Source: Pseudomonas oryzagri (lineage in GTDB: Bacteria > Pseudomonadota > Gammaproteobacteria > Pseudomonadales > Pseudomonadaceae). From it: DNA of 64,000 nucleotides. Both the position numbers and the translations under genes were made by a program. Positions 18,401 to 26,279 of the stretch are shown piece after piece. The notes beneath the pieces were generated by a model. It was not told where the DNA came from. It did not search any database and was given only the letters and a program-made list of their open reading frames with translations. Where the stretch lies: contig NZ_JAJHPU010000037.1 in the NCBI RefSeq assembly GCF_020831405.1, positions 1 to 64,000 of the forward strand, in the 5' to 3' direction. Each line of letters starts with the position of its first letter. The first letter of the stretch is position 1.

Positions 18401-18993
18401 TCCGCGAGTTCTTCAAGGCCCAGGGGGTCGCCGACAGCTTCTTCGAGCGCTACCTGAAGCCGTTCGTCAACGGCGCCGCCGGTGAGTATCAGCTGCGCCG
18501 GATCGACGGCCACGGCCTGCCGGTGTCCGGCGAGTTCCTCCAGCAGATGAGCCACGTGCAGACCATCCGCCGCAGCTTCTTCGCCGTGGATCCCAACGAG
18601 CCGCAGATCCGCTTCCGCCTTGAGCCCTACGCGCTGGATTCGAGCCTGGGCCGCGCCGACTTCCGCTTCGGCAGTCAGCAGCTGGAGTACCGCCACGGCC
18701 CGATCGTGGCGACCGCCTTCCAGTGGCCGGCGCAAGCCGACGACGTGCAGACCAGCCTGGTGCTGGAGGAACTCGGCGGGCGCAAGGTGGGCATCCGCCA
18801 GAGCGACGGTCCCTGGACGCTGTTCCGCCTGCTCGACCGCATGGAAGTGGGCTACCTGCGCGGCCGCGACGTGCTGATGGTCAAGGCCAGCATCGACGGC
18901 CTGCAGGCCAGCTACCTGCTGCACAGCCAGCGCGCGCCGAATCCCTTCGACCTCGCCCTGCTGCGCGACTTCCAGCTGCCGGCGGCCCTGTGA
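15454..18993 (+). CDS. tssM: T6SS inner-membrane protein TssM (IcmF2)
   Basis: Encodes 1179 residues, usual IcmF length. Two transmembrane helices lie near residues 13-35 and 50-70 and a third near 448-468. Between them is the cytoplasmic NTPase-like domain with an intact Walker A motif GPQGSGKTS (residues 138-146) and LIDTAGRY as the Walker B-like segment. The large periplasmic C-terminal part contacts TssJ. A 4-base overlap-free gap of 18 bp follows tssL, and the stop codon overlaps the stp1 start. A lysine/alanine-rich coiled segment lies at about residues 800-840. Confidence 0.95.
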   Translation: MKDFFARLGAFFRKTWVWSLCLLLVLALLIWFAGPLLAVAEHKFWESAGSRLLSIAALCLLWGLFVVFAGWRAQRRQQATEADEAAQERLRREGLVSEEQSLLRQRFHAALHTLKHSSIYRGHSGRWRSELPWYLILGPQGSGKTSLLDFSGLDFPLNRDEARRLTRDMAGTRHADWYFAEHAVLIDTAGRYLSQPDAQVDGSAWSTLLGLLRQRRARPLNGVLVNIPVERLQDGNEAELETLARQVRQRLQEIHQRLGVEVPVYLVLSKADKVLGFDEFFDQLSREESDQVLGASFRREQDGTDAGVVRQEFEELLRRLNSQVIQRMHQERDTQRRGRILDFPHQLGQLGERLCLFVELAFAGNRYQRASQLRGFYLTSAPQLEEQLDPLTAGIGRNLGLRASSLPTLRSGRARFIHHLLDRVIFPEADLATLDQQEVRRIDWGQRALYAGAFACLALFGLVWANSFSANHGRLEQLRGIAGELGRERQALQVGDDARQTLALLDRSQAASQVFPSADEAAWAERAGLYQGEAVDPQLHRAYRRMLESQLLPRVGRQLEAQIRANLGDRERLLGSLRAYLMLGLAERRDADYLKSWLAADWAQRHAGDAAVQAALNGHFARLLEEPFAPYTPNAQLVAQAREVLRRESLANVVYRMLRDQARSLPDYRLGEKLGPQGALFSAADYAIPGFYTQRGYQQYFIAQGSSLVRELLRDNWVLGEGESLSGNDLGRLLVEMEQLYFRDYANFWSEALAQLTIDQIADTRQGAEQLAGLTAANSPLLALLVEVRDNTRFAGLASAADEAAGAAEALKEQDGKLGKAAQLAAAAAEKADEALAQNLPDTARKALERRFAPLHQLLDDNAAPAPALATTLQAMDALQQQLAELSHASAPDQAAFELAKARMGGQRDAFNQLRTSAARLPQPLGNWLAMLAEDSWLLVLDGAYQHLNQRYQRELYAFYQGSLRQRYPFSADSQSDVALADFREFFKAQGVADSFFERYLKPFVNGAAGEYQLRRIDGHGLPVSGEFLQQMSHVQTIRRSFFAVDPNEPQIRFRLEPYALDSSLGRADFRFGSQQLEYRHGPIVATAFQWPAQADDVQTSLVLEELGGRKVGIRQSDGPWTLFRLLDRMEVGYLRGRDVLMVKASIDGLQASYLLHSQRAPNPFDLALLRDFQLPAAL

Positions 18994-19718
18994 TGAATGC
19001 CGCCCCCCTCAGCAGCGCCGCGCGCACCGCCACCGGCAAGGTGCGCGCCGACAACGAGGACGCCGTGCTGGAGCGTCCGCGCCAGGGCCTGTGGGCAGTC
19101 GCCGACGGCATGGGCGGCCATCGCGGCGGTGCCCTGGCCAGCCGGCTGATCGTCGACGGCCTGGCCGAGCTGCCGCTCGCCGGCGATCTCGCCGAGCGCC
19201 TCGGCCAGGTGCGCCAGTGCCTGCACCGCCTCAATCGCCAGCTCGGCCAGACGCCGACGGTCACCGCCGCCTGCCCCGATCCGGTGATCGGCAGCACCGT
19301 GGTGGCCCTGCTGATCGAGGCCCGCCGTGCCGCCTGCATCTGGGCCGGCGACAGCCGCTGCTACCTGTGGCGCGCCGGCCGCCTCTATCAACTGTCGCGC
19401 GACCATTCGCTGGTACAGCAGCTGATCGACGAGCAGCGAATCAGCCCGGAGCAGGCCGCCGCGCACCCGGCGGCCCATGCCCTGACCCGCGCGGTGGGCG
19501 TCGGCGCGGCGCTGGCCCTGGAGGTCGTCGAGCTGGAGGTGCTGCCCGGCGACGCCTTTCTGCTGTGCAGCGACGGCCTCTACCAGGACCTCGCCCCCGA
19601 GGCGCTCGGCGCTGCCCTCGCCCTGCCCTCCGCCGCCCTGGCCGTGCAGCGCCTGTTCGCCCAGGCCCTGGACGGTCCGGCGCGCGACAACCTGAGCGCC
19701 GTGGTGGTCCGCCCATGA
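18993..19718 (+). CDS. stp1: PP2C-type Ser/Thr protein phosphatase Stp1
   Basis: Encodes 241 residues with all PP2C metal-site motifs: RADNEDAV near residue 18, ADGMGGHRGG near 35, GDSRCYLW, CSDGLYQD and DNLSAVVV at the end. The ATG overlaps the tssM stop (TGATG). In H2-T6SS clusters Stp1 removes the phosphate from the Fha protein and so opposes the kinase encoded next. Confidence 0.94.
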   Translation: MNAAPLSSAARTATGKVRADNEDAVLERPRQGLWAVADGMGGHRGGALASRLIVDGLAELPLAGDLAERLGQVRQCLHRLNRQLGQTPTVTAACPDPVIGSTVVALLIEARRAACIWAGDSRCYLWRAGRLYQLSRDHSLVQQLIDEQRISPEQAAAHPAAHALTRAVGVGAALALEVVELEVLPGDAFLLCSDGLYQDLAPEALGAALALPSAALAVQRLFAQALDGPARDNLSAVVVRP

Positions 19719-20677
19719 CCCAGGCCTGCGAGCAGACCTACTTCGCCTTCACCGCCGGCGCGGCGAGCGCGCCAGCCCGAGCGGCGGCGCCCGCAGAGGC
19801 CCTGCCCGATCTGCTCTGCGGGCGCTACCGCCTCGAGCGGCTGCTCGGCGTCGGCGGCATGGGCGCGGTGTACCGCGCCCGCGACCTGCTGCGCGAGCAG
19901 TTCGGCGACCCCGAGCCCTGGGTGGCGCTGAAGACCCTGGGCGCGGAGTTCGTCGACCACCCCGACGCCCACGCCCTGCTGTACGGCGAATTCGCCCTGA
20001 CCCTGCGCCTGCGCCATCCCCACGTGATCCGCCCCTACGGCTTCGAGGTGGACACACCCAGCCGGCGCGCCTTCATGACCCTCGAACTGCTCAAGGGCCC
20101 CACCCTCGACCAGTTGCTCCTCGAGCGTCCCAGCGGTCTGCCCTGGCCCGCGCTGCGCGACGTCGCCATCCCGCTGCTCGAGGCGCTGGCCCACGCCCAT
20201 GCCGCCGGCGTGCTGCACGGCGACCTCAAGCCCGGCAACGTGATCCTCGCCGAGGACGGCCTGCGCCTCTTCGACTTCGGTCTCGGCCAGCCGCTGGAGG
20301 GCGTCCTGCCGGGCCTGCCGCGCCTGAGCCGCAGCCGGGTCAAGGCCTGGACACCGTGCTACGCCGCCCCGGAGCTGCTCGACGGCGCGCCACCGTCGGC
20401 CGCCAGCGATCTCTACGCCCTCGCCTGCCTGCTCTACGAGCTGGGCGCGGGCAGCCACCCCTTCGCGCGTTGCGACGCCCGGCAGGCGCGGGAGCAACGG
20501 CTGGAGCGCCAGCTGCAGCGCCCGCCACAGCTGCCGGCGCCTGTCTGGGCGGCCCTGCGCGCGGCCCTGGCCTTCGATCCGGCGCAGCGCGGCAGCGACC
20601 TCGCCGAGCTGCTGGCCGCCTTCCGCGCGCCCCGCACCGGTCGCCTGCAGCGCTGGTGGCGGCGCGGACGCGGCTAA
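19715..20677 (+). CDS. stk1: Ser/Thr protein kinase Stk1
   Basis: Encodes 320 residues. Kinase motifs are complete: glycine loop GVGGMG (45-50), catalytic lysine K73 in VALK, catalytic loop HGDLK (D170, K172) and DFG at 187-189. An alanine-rich N-terminal segment of about 30 residues precedes the domain. The C-terminus is short and basic with no transmembrane helix or periplasmic sensor, unlike PpkA of the H1 system, so the kinase is cytoplasmic. The start overlaps the stp1 stop by 4 bp. It is the last gene of the T6SS operon; the next reading frame begins 304 bp later. Confidence 0.93.
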   Translation: MTQACEQTYFAFTAGAASAPARAAAPAEALPDLLCGRYRLERLLGVGGMGAVYRARDLLREQFGDPEPWVALKTLGAEFVDHPDAHALLYGEFALTLRLRHPHVIRPYGFEVDTPSRRAFMTLELLKGPTLDQLLLERPSGLPWPALRDVAIPLLEALAHAHAAGVLHGDLKPGNVILAEDGLRLFDFGLGQPLEGVLPGLPRLSRSRVKAWTPCYAAPELLDGAPPSAASDLYALACLLYELGAGSHPFARCDARQAREQRLERQLQRPPQLPAPVWAALRAALAFDPAQRGSDLAELLAAFRAPRTGRLQRWWRRGRG

Positions 20678-20981
20678 CACGGGCCATTCGCGCCGCCGCA
20701 CCCTCCCTGCGTCCGAGCGCGTGCAGCGCTGCCCATGACGCATCGCAAAACCCTTTCGACCGGCTGCCGGGAAACTCCGCGATCTTTGACTAATATCTAT
20801 GGCTGTGGCGATTTATGGTCTTCTTGCAGCGCAATTCGCGCTGGCAGCGCCGTGCCCGCTCAGGCATGCTTGATCGACCCCTTGGCAGATGCCCGCAAGG
20901 ACAGCGCGGTCCAGGCCGAGAGGATTTCCAGGCGCCGCGCGGCATACGCGACGTCCCGTGAAGCCAGTCGAGGATCAGCAC
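20678..20981. other. intergenic region between the T6SS operon and phaC
   Basis: No gene is supported in these 304 bp. The part near 20780-20830 is less GC-rich than its surroundings (with TTTGACTAATATC) and may hold the phaC promoter, but no -35/-10 pair with proper spacing is convincing. A GAGG ribosome site lies about 9 bp before the phaC start. No clear terminator hairpin follows stk1. Confidence 0.5.
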
Positions 20982-22763
20982 ATGAACATGCCCACCCACG
21001 AACCCGCGAAGCCGCCGGTCACCGACGCGCCCAAGGCACCGTCCGCCAATCCTCTTGACCTCAAGGTCCATGCGGCGATCGCCCGCGCCACCTCGTCGCT
21101 CTCCCCTACCGCCCTGATGCTCGCCATGCTCGACTGGTCCAGCCATCTGGCCGGCTCGCCGGGCAAACAGCTGGAGCTGGTCAACCTGGCGTTGGAGCAG
21201 ATGAGCCGCCTGACTCGCTACGCCCGCGAGCTCGCGCTCGCCTCGCCGGATATGCCGGTGCACGAGTGTGTCGAGCCGCCCCGTCGCGACCGTCGTTTCG
21301 CCGCACCGGAATGGCACCAGTGGCCGTTCAACCTGATGCACCAGTCGTTCCTGCTCACCCAGGAATGGTGGCAGGTGGCGACCAGCGGGGTGCGCGGGGT
21401 TTCCCGCCACCATCAGGAGGTGATCGCCTTTGCCGCGCGGCAAATGCTCGATACGCTGTCGCCGGGCAACTTCCTGATGACCAATCCGCTGATCCTGCAT
21501 CGGACCCTGGAGTCGGGCGGCGCCAACCTGGTGCGCGGGATGATTCATTACCTGGAGGATCTCGAGCGCCTGGCCGCCGGCCGTCCGGCAGCCGGCACCG
21601 AGAAGTTCGTGGTGGGTGAGAACCTTGCCGTGACCCCCGGCAAGGTGGTGCTGAAGAATCGCCTGATCGAGCTGATCCAGTACACGCCGACGACGGAGAC
21701 CGTGCATCCGGAGCCGATCCTGATCGTCCCGGCGTGGATCATGAAGTACTACATCCTCGACCTGTCGCCGCACAACTCGCTGATCAAGTACCTGGTCGCG
21801 CAGGGCCACACGGTGTTCTGCCTGTCCTGGAAGAATCCCGGTCCCAAGGAGCGCGACCTGGGCATGGACGAGTACCTGCAACTCGGCTTCTTCGCCGCGC
21901 TGGAGGCGATCAACGCCATCGTGCCCGAACGCAAGGTGCACGCCACCGGCTACTGTCTGGGCGGCACCCTGCTGACCATCGCCGCCGCCGCCATGGCCCG
22001 TGACGGCGACCAGCGCCTGGCGTCGATGAGCCTGTTCACCGCGCAGGCGGACTTCACCGAGCCCGGCGAACTGGCGTTGTTCATCGACGAAAGCGAGGTC
22101 AGCCTGCTCGAGGCGCAGATGGAGGAGACCGGCTACATGACCGCCGGCCAGATGGTCGGCGCCTTCCAGCTGCTGCGCTCCAACGACCTGCTGTGGTCGC
22201 GCATGGTCGGCGAGTACCTGATGGGCGATCGCGCACCGATGATCGACCTGATGGCCTGGAACGCCGACGCCACGCGCATGCCGGCGCGCATGCACAGCCA
22301 GTATCTGCGTCGCCTGTTCCTCAACGACGACCTCAGCGAAGGCCGCTACCCCGTGGGCGGCCACCCGGTGTCGCTGAGCGACATCACCACCCCGGTGTTC
22401 TGCGTCGCCACCACCCAGGATCACGTCGCGCCCTGGCGCTCGGTGTTCAAGCTGCACTACCTGACCCCGGCACCGATCACCTTCCTGCTGACCAGCGGCG
22501 GCCACAACGCCGGCATCGTCAGTGAACCGGGTCGCGTCAAGCGTCACTTCCAGGTGCTGGAGCGCCCGGCCGGCGGCAACTACGTCGGCCCCGACGCCTG
22601 GCTGGCCCGCGCCCCGCGCCACGAAGGCTCCTGGTGGCCCGAGTGGGTGCGCTGGCTCCAAGCACGTTCCGCCGCGCCGATCGACCCGCCGCCTACCGGC
22701 GCGCCGGAGCGCGGTTACATGGTTCTCGACGACGCACCCGGCCAGTATGTGCGCGAGAACTGA
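20982..22763 (+). CDS. phaC: poly(3-hydroxyalkanoate) synthase, class I-like
   Basis: Encodes 593 residues. The alpha/beta-hydrolase core has the synthase triad: nucleophile C325 in GYCLGG, D480 in TQDHVAPW and H508 in GGHNAG. The enzyme joins 3-hydroxyacyl-CoA units into polyester at the granule surface. Length, the long N-terminal region and the adjacent phasin fit class I (short-chain) synthases better than the class II medium-chain PhaC1/PhaC2 pair of most Pseudomonas, which is flanked by phaZ. The class call is an inference from length and context. Start at 20982 is the first of two ATGs (20988 also possible). Confidence 0.9.
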   Translation: MNMPTHEPAKPPVTDAPKAPSANPLDLKVHAAIARATSSLSPTALMLAMLDWSSHLAGSPGKQLELVNLALEQMSRLTRYARELALASPDMPVHECVEPPRRDRRFAAPEWHQWPFNLMHQSFLLTQEWWQVATSGVRGVSRHHQEVIAFAARQMLDTLSPGNFLMTNPLILHRTLESGGANLVRGMIHYLEDLERLAAGRPAAGTEKFVVGENLAVTPGKVVLKNRLIELIQYTPTTETVHPEPILIVPAWIMKYYILDLSPHNSLIKYLVAQGHTVFCLSWKNPGPKERDLGMDEYLQLGFFAALEAINAIVPERKVHATGYCLGGTLLTIAAAAMARDGDQRLASMSLFTAQADFTEPGELALFIDESEVSLLEAQMEETGYMTAGQMVGAFQLLRSNDLLWSRMVGEYLMGDRAPMIDLMAWNADATRMPARMHSQYLRRLFLNDDLSEGRYPVGGHPVSLSDITTPVFCVATTQDHVAPWRSVFKLHYLTPAPITFLLTSGGHNAGIVSEPGRVKRHFQVLERPAGGNYVGPDAWLARAPRHEGSWWPEWVRWLQARSAAPIDPPPTGAPERGYMVLDDAPGQYVREN

Positions 22764-22810
22764 AATTCAGCCCTATCCCTGGCACACGCCCCAACGGGCG
22801 GGAGGTTCCC

Positions 22811-23296
22811 ATGTACCTCGATCCACAATCCACGCTGACGCTGTTCAAGGTCAACCTGCAGCTGTACTTCCGTCTCTGCGACCTGGCGCGGGAAAGCGCC
22901 CTGCGCTGGAGCGAAGCCGGCAGCCGCGCGGCCAACAGCGGCACCGGAGAGCTGGAAAGCGCCGCCACCCGAATGCTCGACGCGGGTGACTGGAAAAGCC
23001 TGAACGGAATCGCCGCCGACCTGTACTGGAAGGCGTGGCAATTGCAGACCGACCTGATCCAGCAGGTCGCCGAAACCAGCCTGGCCAACCAGAGCATGTT
23101 CGCCACCGCCGCCCAGGAGGCCATCTCCACCTGGCAGAAGGACGCCGCCAGCTCGCTCAAGGAGACGACCGGCGCCATGCCGATCAGCGCCACCTTGCAG
23201 GACTACTTCCAGGACTACCTGCAGCTGCGGGCGACGCCGCCGCAGAAGGAAAACGGCGCGGCGCGCAGCAAGCCCTCGTCCCGCAAGACACAGTGA
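22811..23296 (+). CDS. phaP: phasin, PHA granule-associated protein
   Basis: Encodes 161 residues, almost all helical and amphipathic, of the phasin_2 type (LYWKAWQLQTDLIQQVAE and similar). The C-terminal 20 residues are basic and hydrophilic. A perfect GGAGG ribosome site lies 5 bp before the ATG, and the gene follows phaC by 47 bp, so the two are co-transcribed. Phasins coat the polyester granule and control its number and size. It converges with gapN, whose end is 110 bp away. Confidence 0.88.
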   Translation: MYLDPQSTLTLFKVNLQLYFRLCDLARESALRWSEAGSRAANSGTGELESAATRMLDAGDWKSLNGIAADLYWKAWQLQTDLIQQVAETSLANQSMFATAAQEAISTWQKDAASSLKETTGAMPISATLQDYFQDYLQLRATPPQKENGAARSKPSSRKTQ

Positions 23297-23406
23297 GATA
23301 CGCAGACCCGCGCGGCGCCGGTGGGGGCGTCGGGCGGGCCCTGCCCGGATAAGCGTCAAGCCTGCCTTCCTCCCCCCGCGCCGTGCCGCCCCCTGTCCTG
23401 CCGCGC

Positions 23407-25032
23407 TCAGAAGATGTAATCGGTACTGATGAAGCTGGATTGGCGATTGCGCAGGATGTCGCTGATCAGCGCCTTGTTGTCCGGCTGGAAGCGGGTCGCC
23501 ACCAGGGTGCGGATCGAGAACACGCGCAGAGCGTCGTACACCGACAGGGTGCCCTCGGCCGAGTTCTTGCGGCCATTGAACGGAAAGCTGTCCGGGCCGC
23601 GCTGGCACTGCGCGTTGAGGTTGATACGGCCCACCTGGTTGACGAAGGCATCCACCAGTCGGCTGACCTGCGCGGGGTCGTTGCCGAAGATCGACAGCTG
23701 CTGGCCGTAGTCGGATTGCAGTACGTAGTCGATCACCTCCTCCAGCTCGCGGAACGGCACCACCGGCACCAGCGGGCCGAACTGCTCCTCGTGGTAGACG
23801 CGCATGGCGGGCGTCACCGGGCTGAGCAGCGCCGGATAGAAGAAGCTCTGCCGGTGCACGCCGCCCCCCGGGTTGATCACCCGCGCGCCCTTGGCCAGCG
23901 CGTCGGCCAGCAGGCCGCTGAGGAACTCCACCTTGCCCGGCTCCGGCAGCGGGGTCAGCGCCACGCCCTCGTCCCACGGCATGCCCGGCTTGAGCGCGGC
24001 CAGTTTGGCGCTGAACTTGGCGAGGAATGCCTCGAGCACCTGCTCGTGCACGAAGAAGATCTTCAGCGCCGTGCAGCGCTGGCCGTTGAACGACAACGCC
24101 CCGGTGATCGCCTCGCTCACCGCGTTGTCGAGGTCGACCTGCGGCAGGACGATGCCCGGATTCTTGGCGTCCAGGCCGAGCACCGCGCGCAGGCGGTGCG
24201 GGCGCGGGTGCAGCTTCTTGAGGGCGCTGGCGCCCTTGTGGGTGCCGATGAAGGCGAACACGTCGATCTTGCCGCTGGCCATCAGCGCGCTGACCGTCTC
24301 GCGGCCGTGCCCGTAGATGACGTTGATCACCCCCGGCGGGAAGCTGTCGCGGAACGCCTCGAGCAGCGGGCGGATCAACAGCACGCCGAACTTGGCCGGC
24401 TTGAACACCACGGTGTTGCCCATGATCAGCGCCGGGATCAGGGTGGTGAAGCTCTCGTTGAGCGGGTAGTTGTAGGGGCCCATGCACAGCGCCACGCCGA
24501 GCGGCACGCGGCGGATCTGCGCCAGGGTGCCCTGTTCGAGCACGAAGCGGCTGGAGCGGCGGTCCAGCTCCTTGAGCTCCTGGATGGTGTCGACGATGTA
24601 GTCGCAGGTGCGGTCGAACTCCTTCTCGGCATCCTTGAGGTTCTTGCCGATCTCCCACATCAGCAGCTTGACCACGACCTCGCGCTGCTCGCGCATGCGC
24701 GCCAAAAAATCCTCGACGTGCTGGATGCGCTCGGCCACGCGCAGGGTCGGCCACAGGCCGCGACCGTGGTCGTAGGCGGCCACCGCGGCGTCCAGCGCCT
24801 CCAGGGCGGCGTCGGCGTTGAGCAGCGGCGTGCTGCCCAGCACCACCTGCTGGTCGCCCTGCTCAGTGGCCAGCAGCACCGGGCTGTGCACCGGGGCCAG
24901 CGATCCCTCCCAGCGGCGCAATTCGCCGTTGACCAGATATTCGCGCTGCTCGATGGGCGCGCCGAGCCGATAGCGCTCGGGGATCGCCTCCGCGGTGGGA
25001 AACAGCCGGTCGAGCGGGTTTGCAATGGTCAT
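23407..25032 (-). CDS. gapN: NADP-dependent glyceraldehyde-3-phosphate dehydrogenase, non-phosphorylating
   Basis: Encodes 541 residues of the aldehyde dehydrogenase superfamily. The active-site cysteine is in FNGQRCTALKIFF, and the cofactor region contains the segment FIGTHKGASAL. It oxidises glyceraldehyde-3-phosphate directly to 3-phosphoglycerate and makes NADPH, bypassing one ATP-yielding step. The start at 25032 is chosen because GGAGG lies 10 bp upstream; the open frame runs further back but has no ribosome site. Its placement next to glk and edd mirrors P. aeruginosa, where a gene of this type is found in the glucose metabolism region. An 8-bp inverted repeat lies 57 bp upstream. Confidence 0.88.
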   Translation of the reverse strand: MTIANPLDRLFPTAEAIPERYRLGAPIEQREYLVNGELRRWEGSLAPVHSPVLLATEQGDQQVVLGSTPLLNADAALEALDAAVAAYDHGRGLWPTLRVAERIQHVEDFLARMREQREVVVKLLMWEIGKNLKDAEKEFDRTCDYIVDTIQELKELDRRSSRFVLEQGTLAQIRRVPLGVALCMGPYNYPLNESFTTLIPALIMGNTVVFKPAKFGVLLIRPLLEAFRDSFPPGVINVIYGHGRETVSALMASGKIDVFAFIGTHKGASALKKLHPRPHRLRAVLGLDAKNPGIVLPQVDLDNAVSEAITGALSFNGQRCTALKIFFVHEQVLEAFLAKFSAKLAALKPGMPWDEGVALTPLPEPGKVEFLSGLLADALAKGARVINPGGGVHRQSFFYPALLSPVTPAMRVYHEEQFGPLVPVVPFRELEEVIDYVLQSDYGQQLSIFGNDPAQVSRLVDAFVNQVGRINLNAQCQRGPDSFPFNGRKNSAEGTLSVYDALRVFSIRTLVATRFQPDNKALISDILRNRQSSFISTDYIF

Positions 25033-25088
25033 GAGCCTGCCTCCATAAGCGATTGCGCGCCGCAAGCGGCGGGGATGTCGAAACGCCC

Positions 25089-25117
25089 CCCTGTTCACCA
25101 TGGACCGGCGAACAGGG
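25089..25117. promoter_or_regulatory. inverted repeat upstream of gapN
   Basis: CCCTGTTC and GAACAGGG form a perfect 8-bp inverted repeat separated by 13 bp, 57-85 bp upstream of the gapN start. It could be an operator for a sugar-responsive repressor or a small hairpin. It does not match the TTGT-N7/8-ACAA consensus of HexR, so the regulator is unknown. Confidence 0.4.
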
Positions 25118-25319
25118 ACAGAGTGCGGAGTTCAAACGCTGGGGGAGTCGTCCTGGCGGATCTTCCGGCCCCTCCGCGCGCAGGGATGCACCCCCGGCGC
25201 AACGCTCCAGTCCCCTATCGCCTGGCCATAAAACCATGGCCGCCATGCGGGGCCGTACGCGGATCGCTGGCATCCGCCCCGGCTTGCCGCGGTCTGCCCC
25301 AGGGTGCCGGCCTCGCGCC

Positions 25320-26279
25320 TCAGCGCGCCTGCTGCAGGGCCACGCCGGCGCCCTCCAGGCCGGGATAGTCGGCGGTTACCAGCCACACCGGGATGCCGTC
25401 GAAAAAGTTGTTCATGGCGCCCTTGTCGGCGAAGGCGCGGGCGAAGCCGCTGGCCTTGAAGAAGTCGGCGAAGCGCGGCACCACGCCGCCGACGATGTAC
25501 ACGCCGCCCCGCGCGCCGAGGGTCAGCACGTTGTTGCCGGCGATCCGGCCGAGCCATACGCAGAACTGCTCGAGCACCGCGACGGCCTCGGTGTCGCCGG
25601 CCAGCGCCGCGGCGGTGACCTCCTGGGGCGAGGCGAGCAGCGCCTCGCGGCCGTCCAGCTCACAGGTGGCGCGGTACAGCTGCAGCAGACCGTTGCCGCA
25701 GAGCACGTCCTCGGCGCGCACATGGCCGAGCCGGGCGAACAACACCTGCCAGAGTTGCGCCTCGCGGGGGCTGCCGATGGGCAGGTCGACGTGTCCGCCC
25801 TCTCCGGGCAGGCTCCGCCAGCGGCCGCCGCCGACCGACAGCAGGGTGCCGACGCCCAGGCCGGTGCCCGGCCCGATGATCACCGCCGGACAGTCCGGCT
25901 GGGCGACGCCCGGGCAGATCTCCAACCGCTCGTGGGGGCGCAGGCGGGTCATGCCGAGGGCCATGGCGGTGAAGTCGTTGACCAGCAGCAGGTCGGCCGG
26001 CGCCAGGCCGAGGGCGCGCGCCAGCTTGCTGCGCGTGAAGTGCCAGCGATTGTTGGTGAAGCGAAAATGCTCGCCGCGCACCGGCCCGGCCACCGCCAGG
26101 CACGCCGCGACGATGTCGCCGGGGGTCAGGCCCAGCTCGGCCAGGTAGTGCTCGATGGCCTGCCGGGGGCCGGGGAAGTCGCCGGGGGCCAGCACCCGCA
26201 CCGACTCCAGGCGCCCGGCGCGCCACAAGGCGAAGCGGGCGTTGGTGCCGCCGATGTCGCCCAGCAGCGCCAGTTTCAC
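25320..26279 (-). CDS. glk: glucokinase
   Basis: Encodes 319 residues beginning with a GTG codon: [18 protein letters not shown], whose DIGGTNAR is the ATP phosphate-1 motif of bacterial glucokinases. [10 protein letters not shown] holds the catalytic aspartate and GPGTGLGVG the second phosphate loop. It phosphorylates glucose at the start of the Entner-Doudoroff route. The GTG overlaps the edd stop by 4 bp (GTGA), which fixes the start and shows translational coupling. Confidence 0.93.
   Translation of the reverse strand: MKLALLGDIGGTNARFALWRAGRLESVRVLAPGDFPGPRQAIEHYLAELGLTPGDIVAACLAVAGPVRGEHFRFTNNRWHFTRSKLARALGLAPADLLLVNDFTAMALGMTRLRPHERLEICPGVAQPDCPAVIIGPGTGLGVGTLLSVGGGRWRSLPGEGGHVDLPIGSPREAQLWQVLFARLGHVRAEDVLCGNGLLQLYRATCELDGREALLASPQEVTAAALAGDTEAVAVLEQFCVWLGRIAGNNVLTLGARGGVYIVGGVVPRFADFFKASGFARAFADKGAMNNFFDGIPVWLVTADYPGLEGAGVALQQAR

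Noticed and set aside
14554-18924. 1456-codon open frame on the minus strand opposite tssM
   Set aside because: It mirrors tssM exactly, is rich in Ala/Gln/Val/Leu typical of antisense to GC-rich codons, and contains no domain. The plus-strand genes are unambiguous.
20790-22661. 623-codon minus-strand frame opposite phaC
   Set aside because: Antisense shadow of phaC, which has the complete catalytic triad.
23383-25368. 661-codon plus-strand frame opposite gapN
   Set aside because: Antisense shadow of gapN with no motif; gapN has intact catalytic residues.
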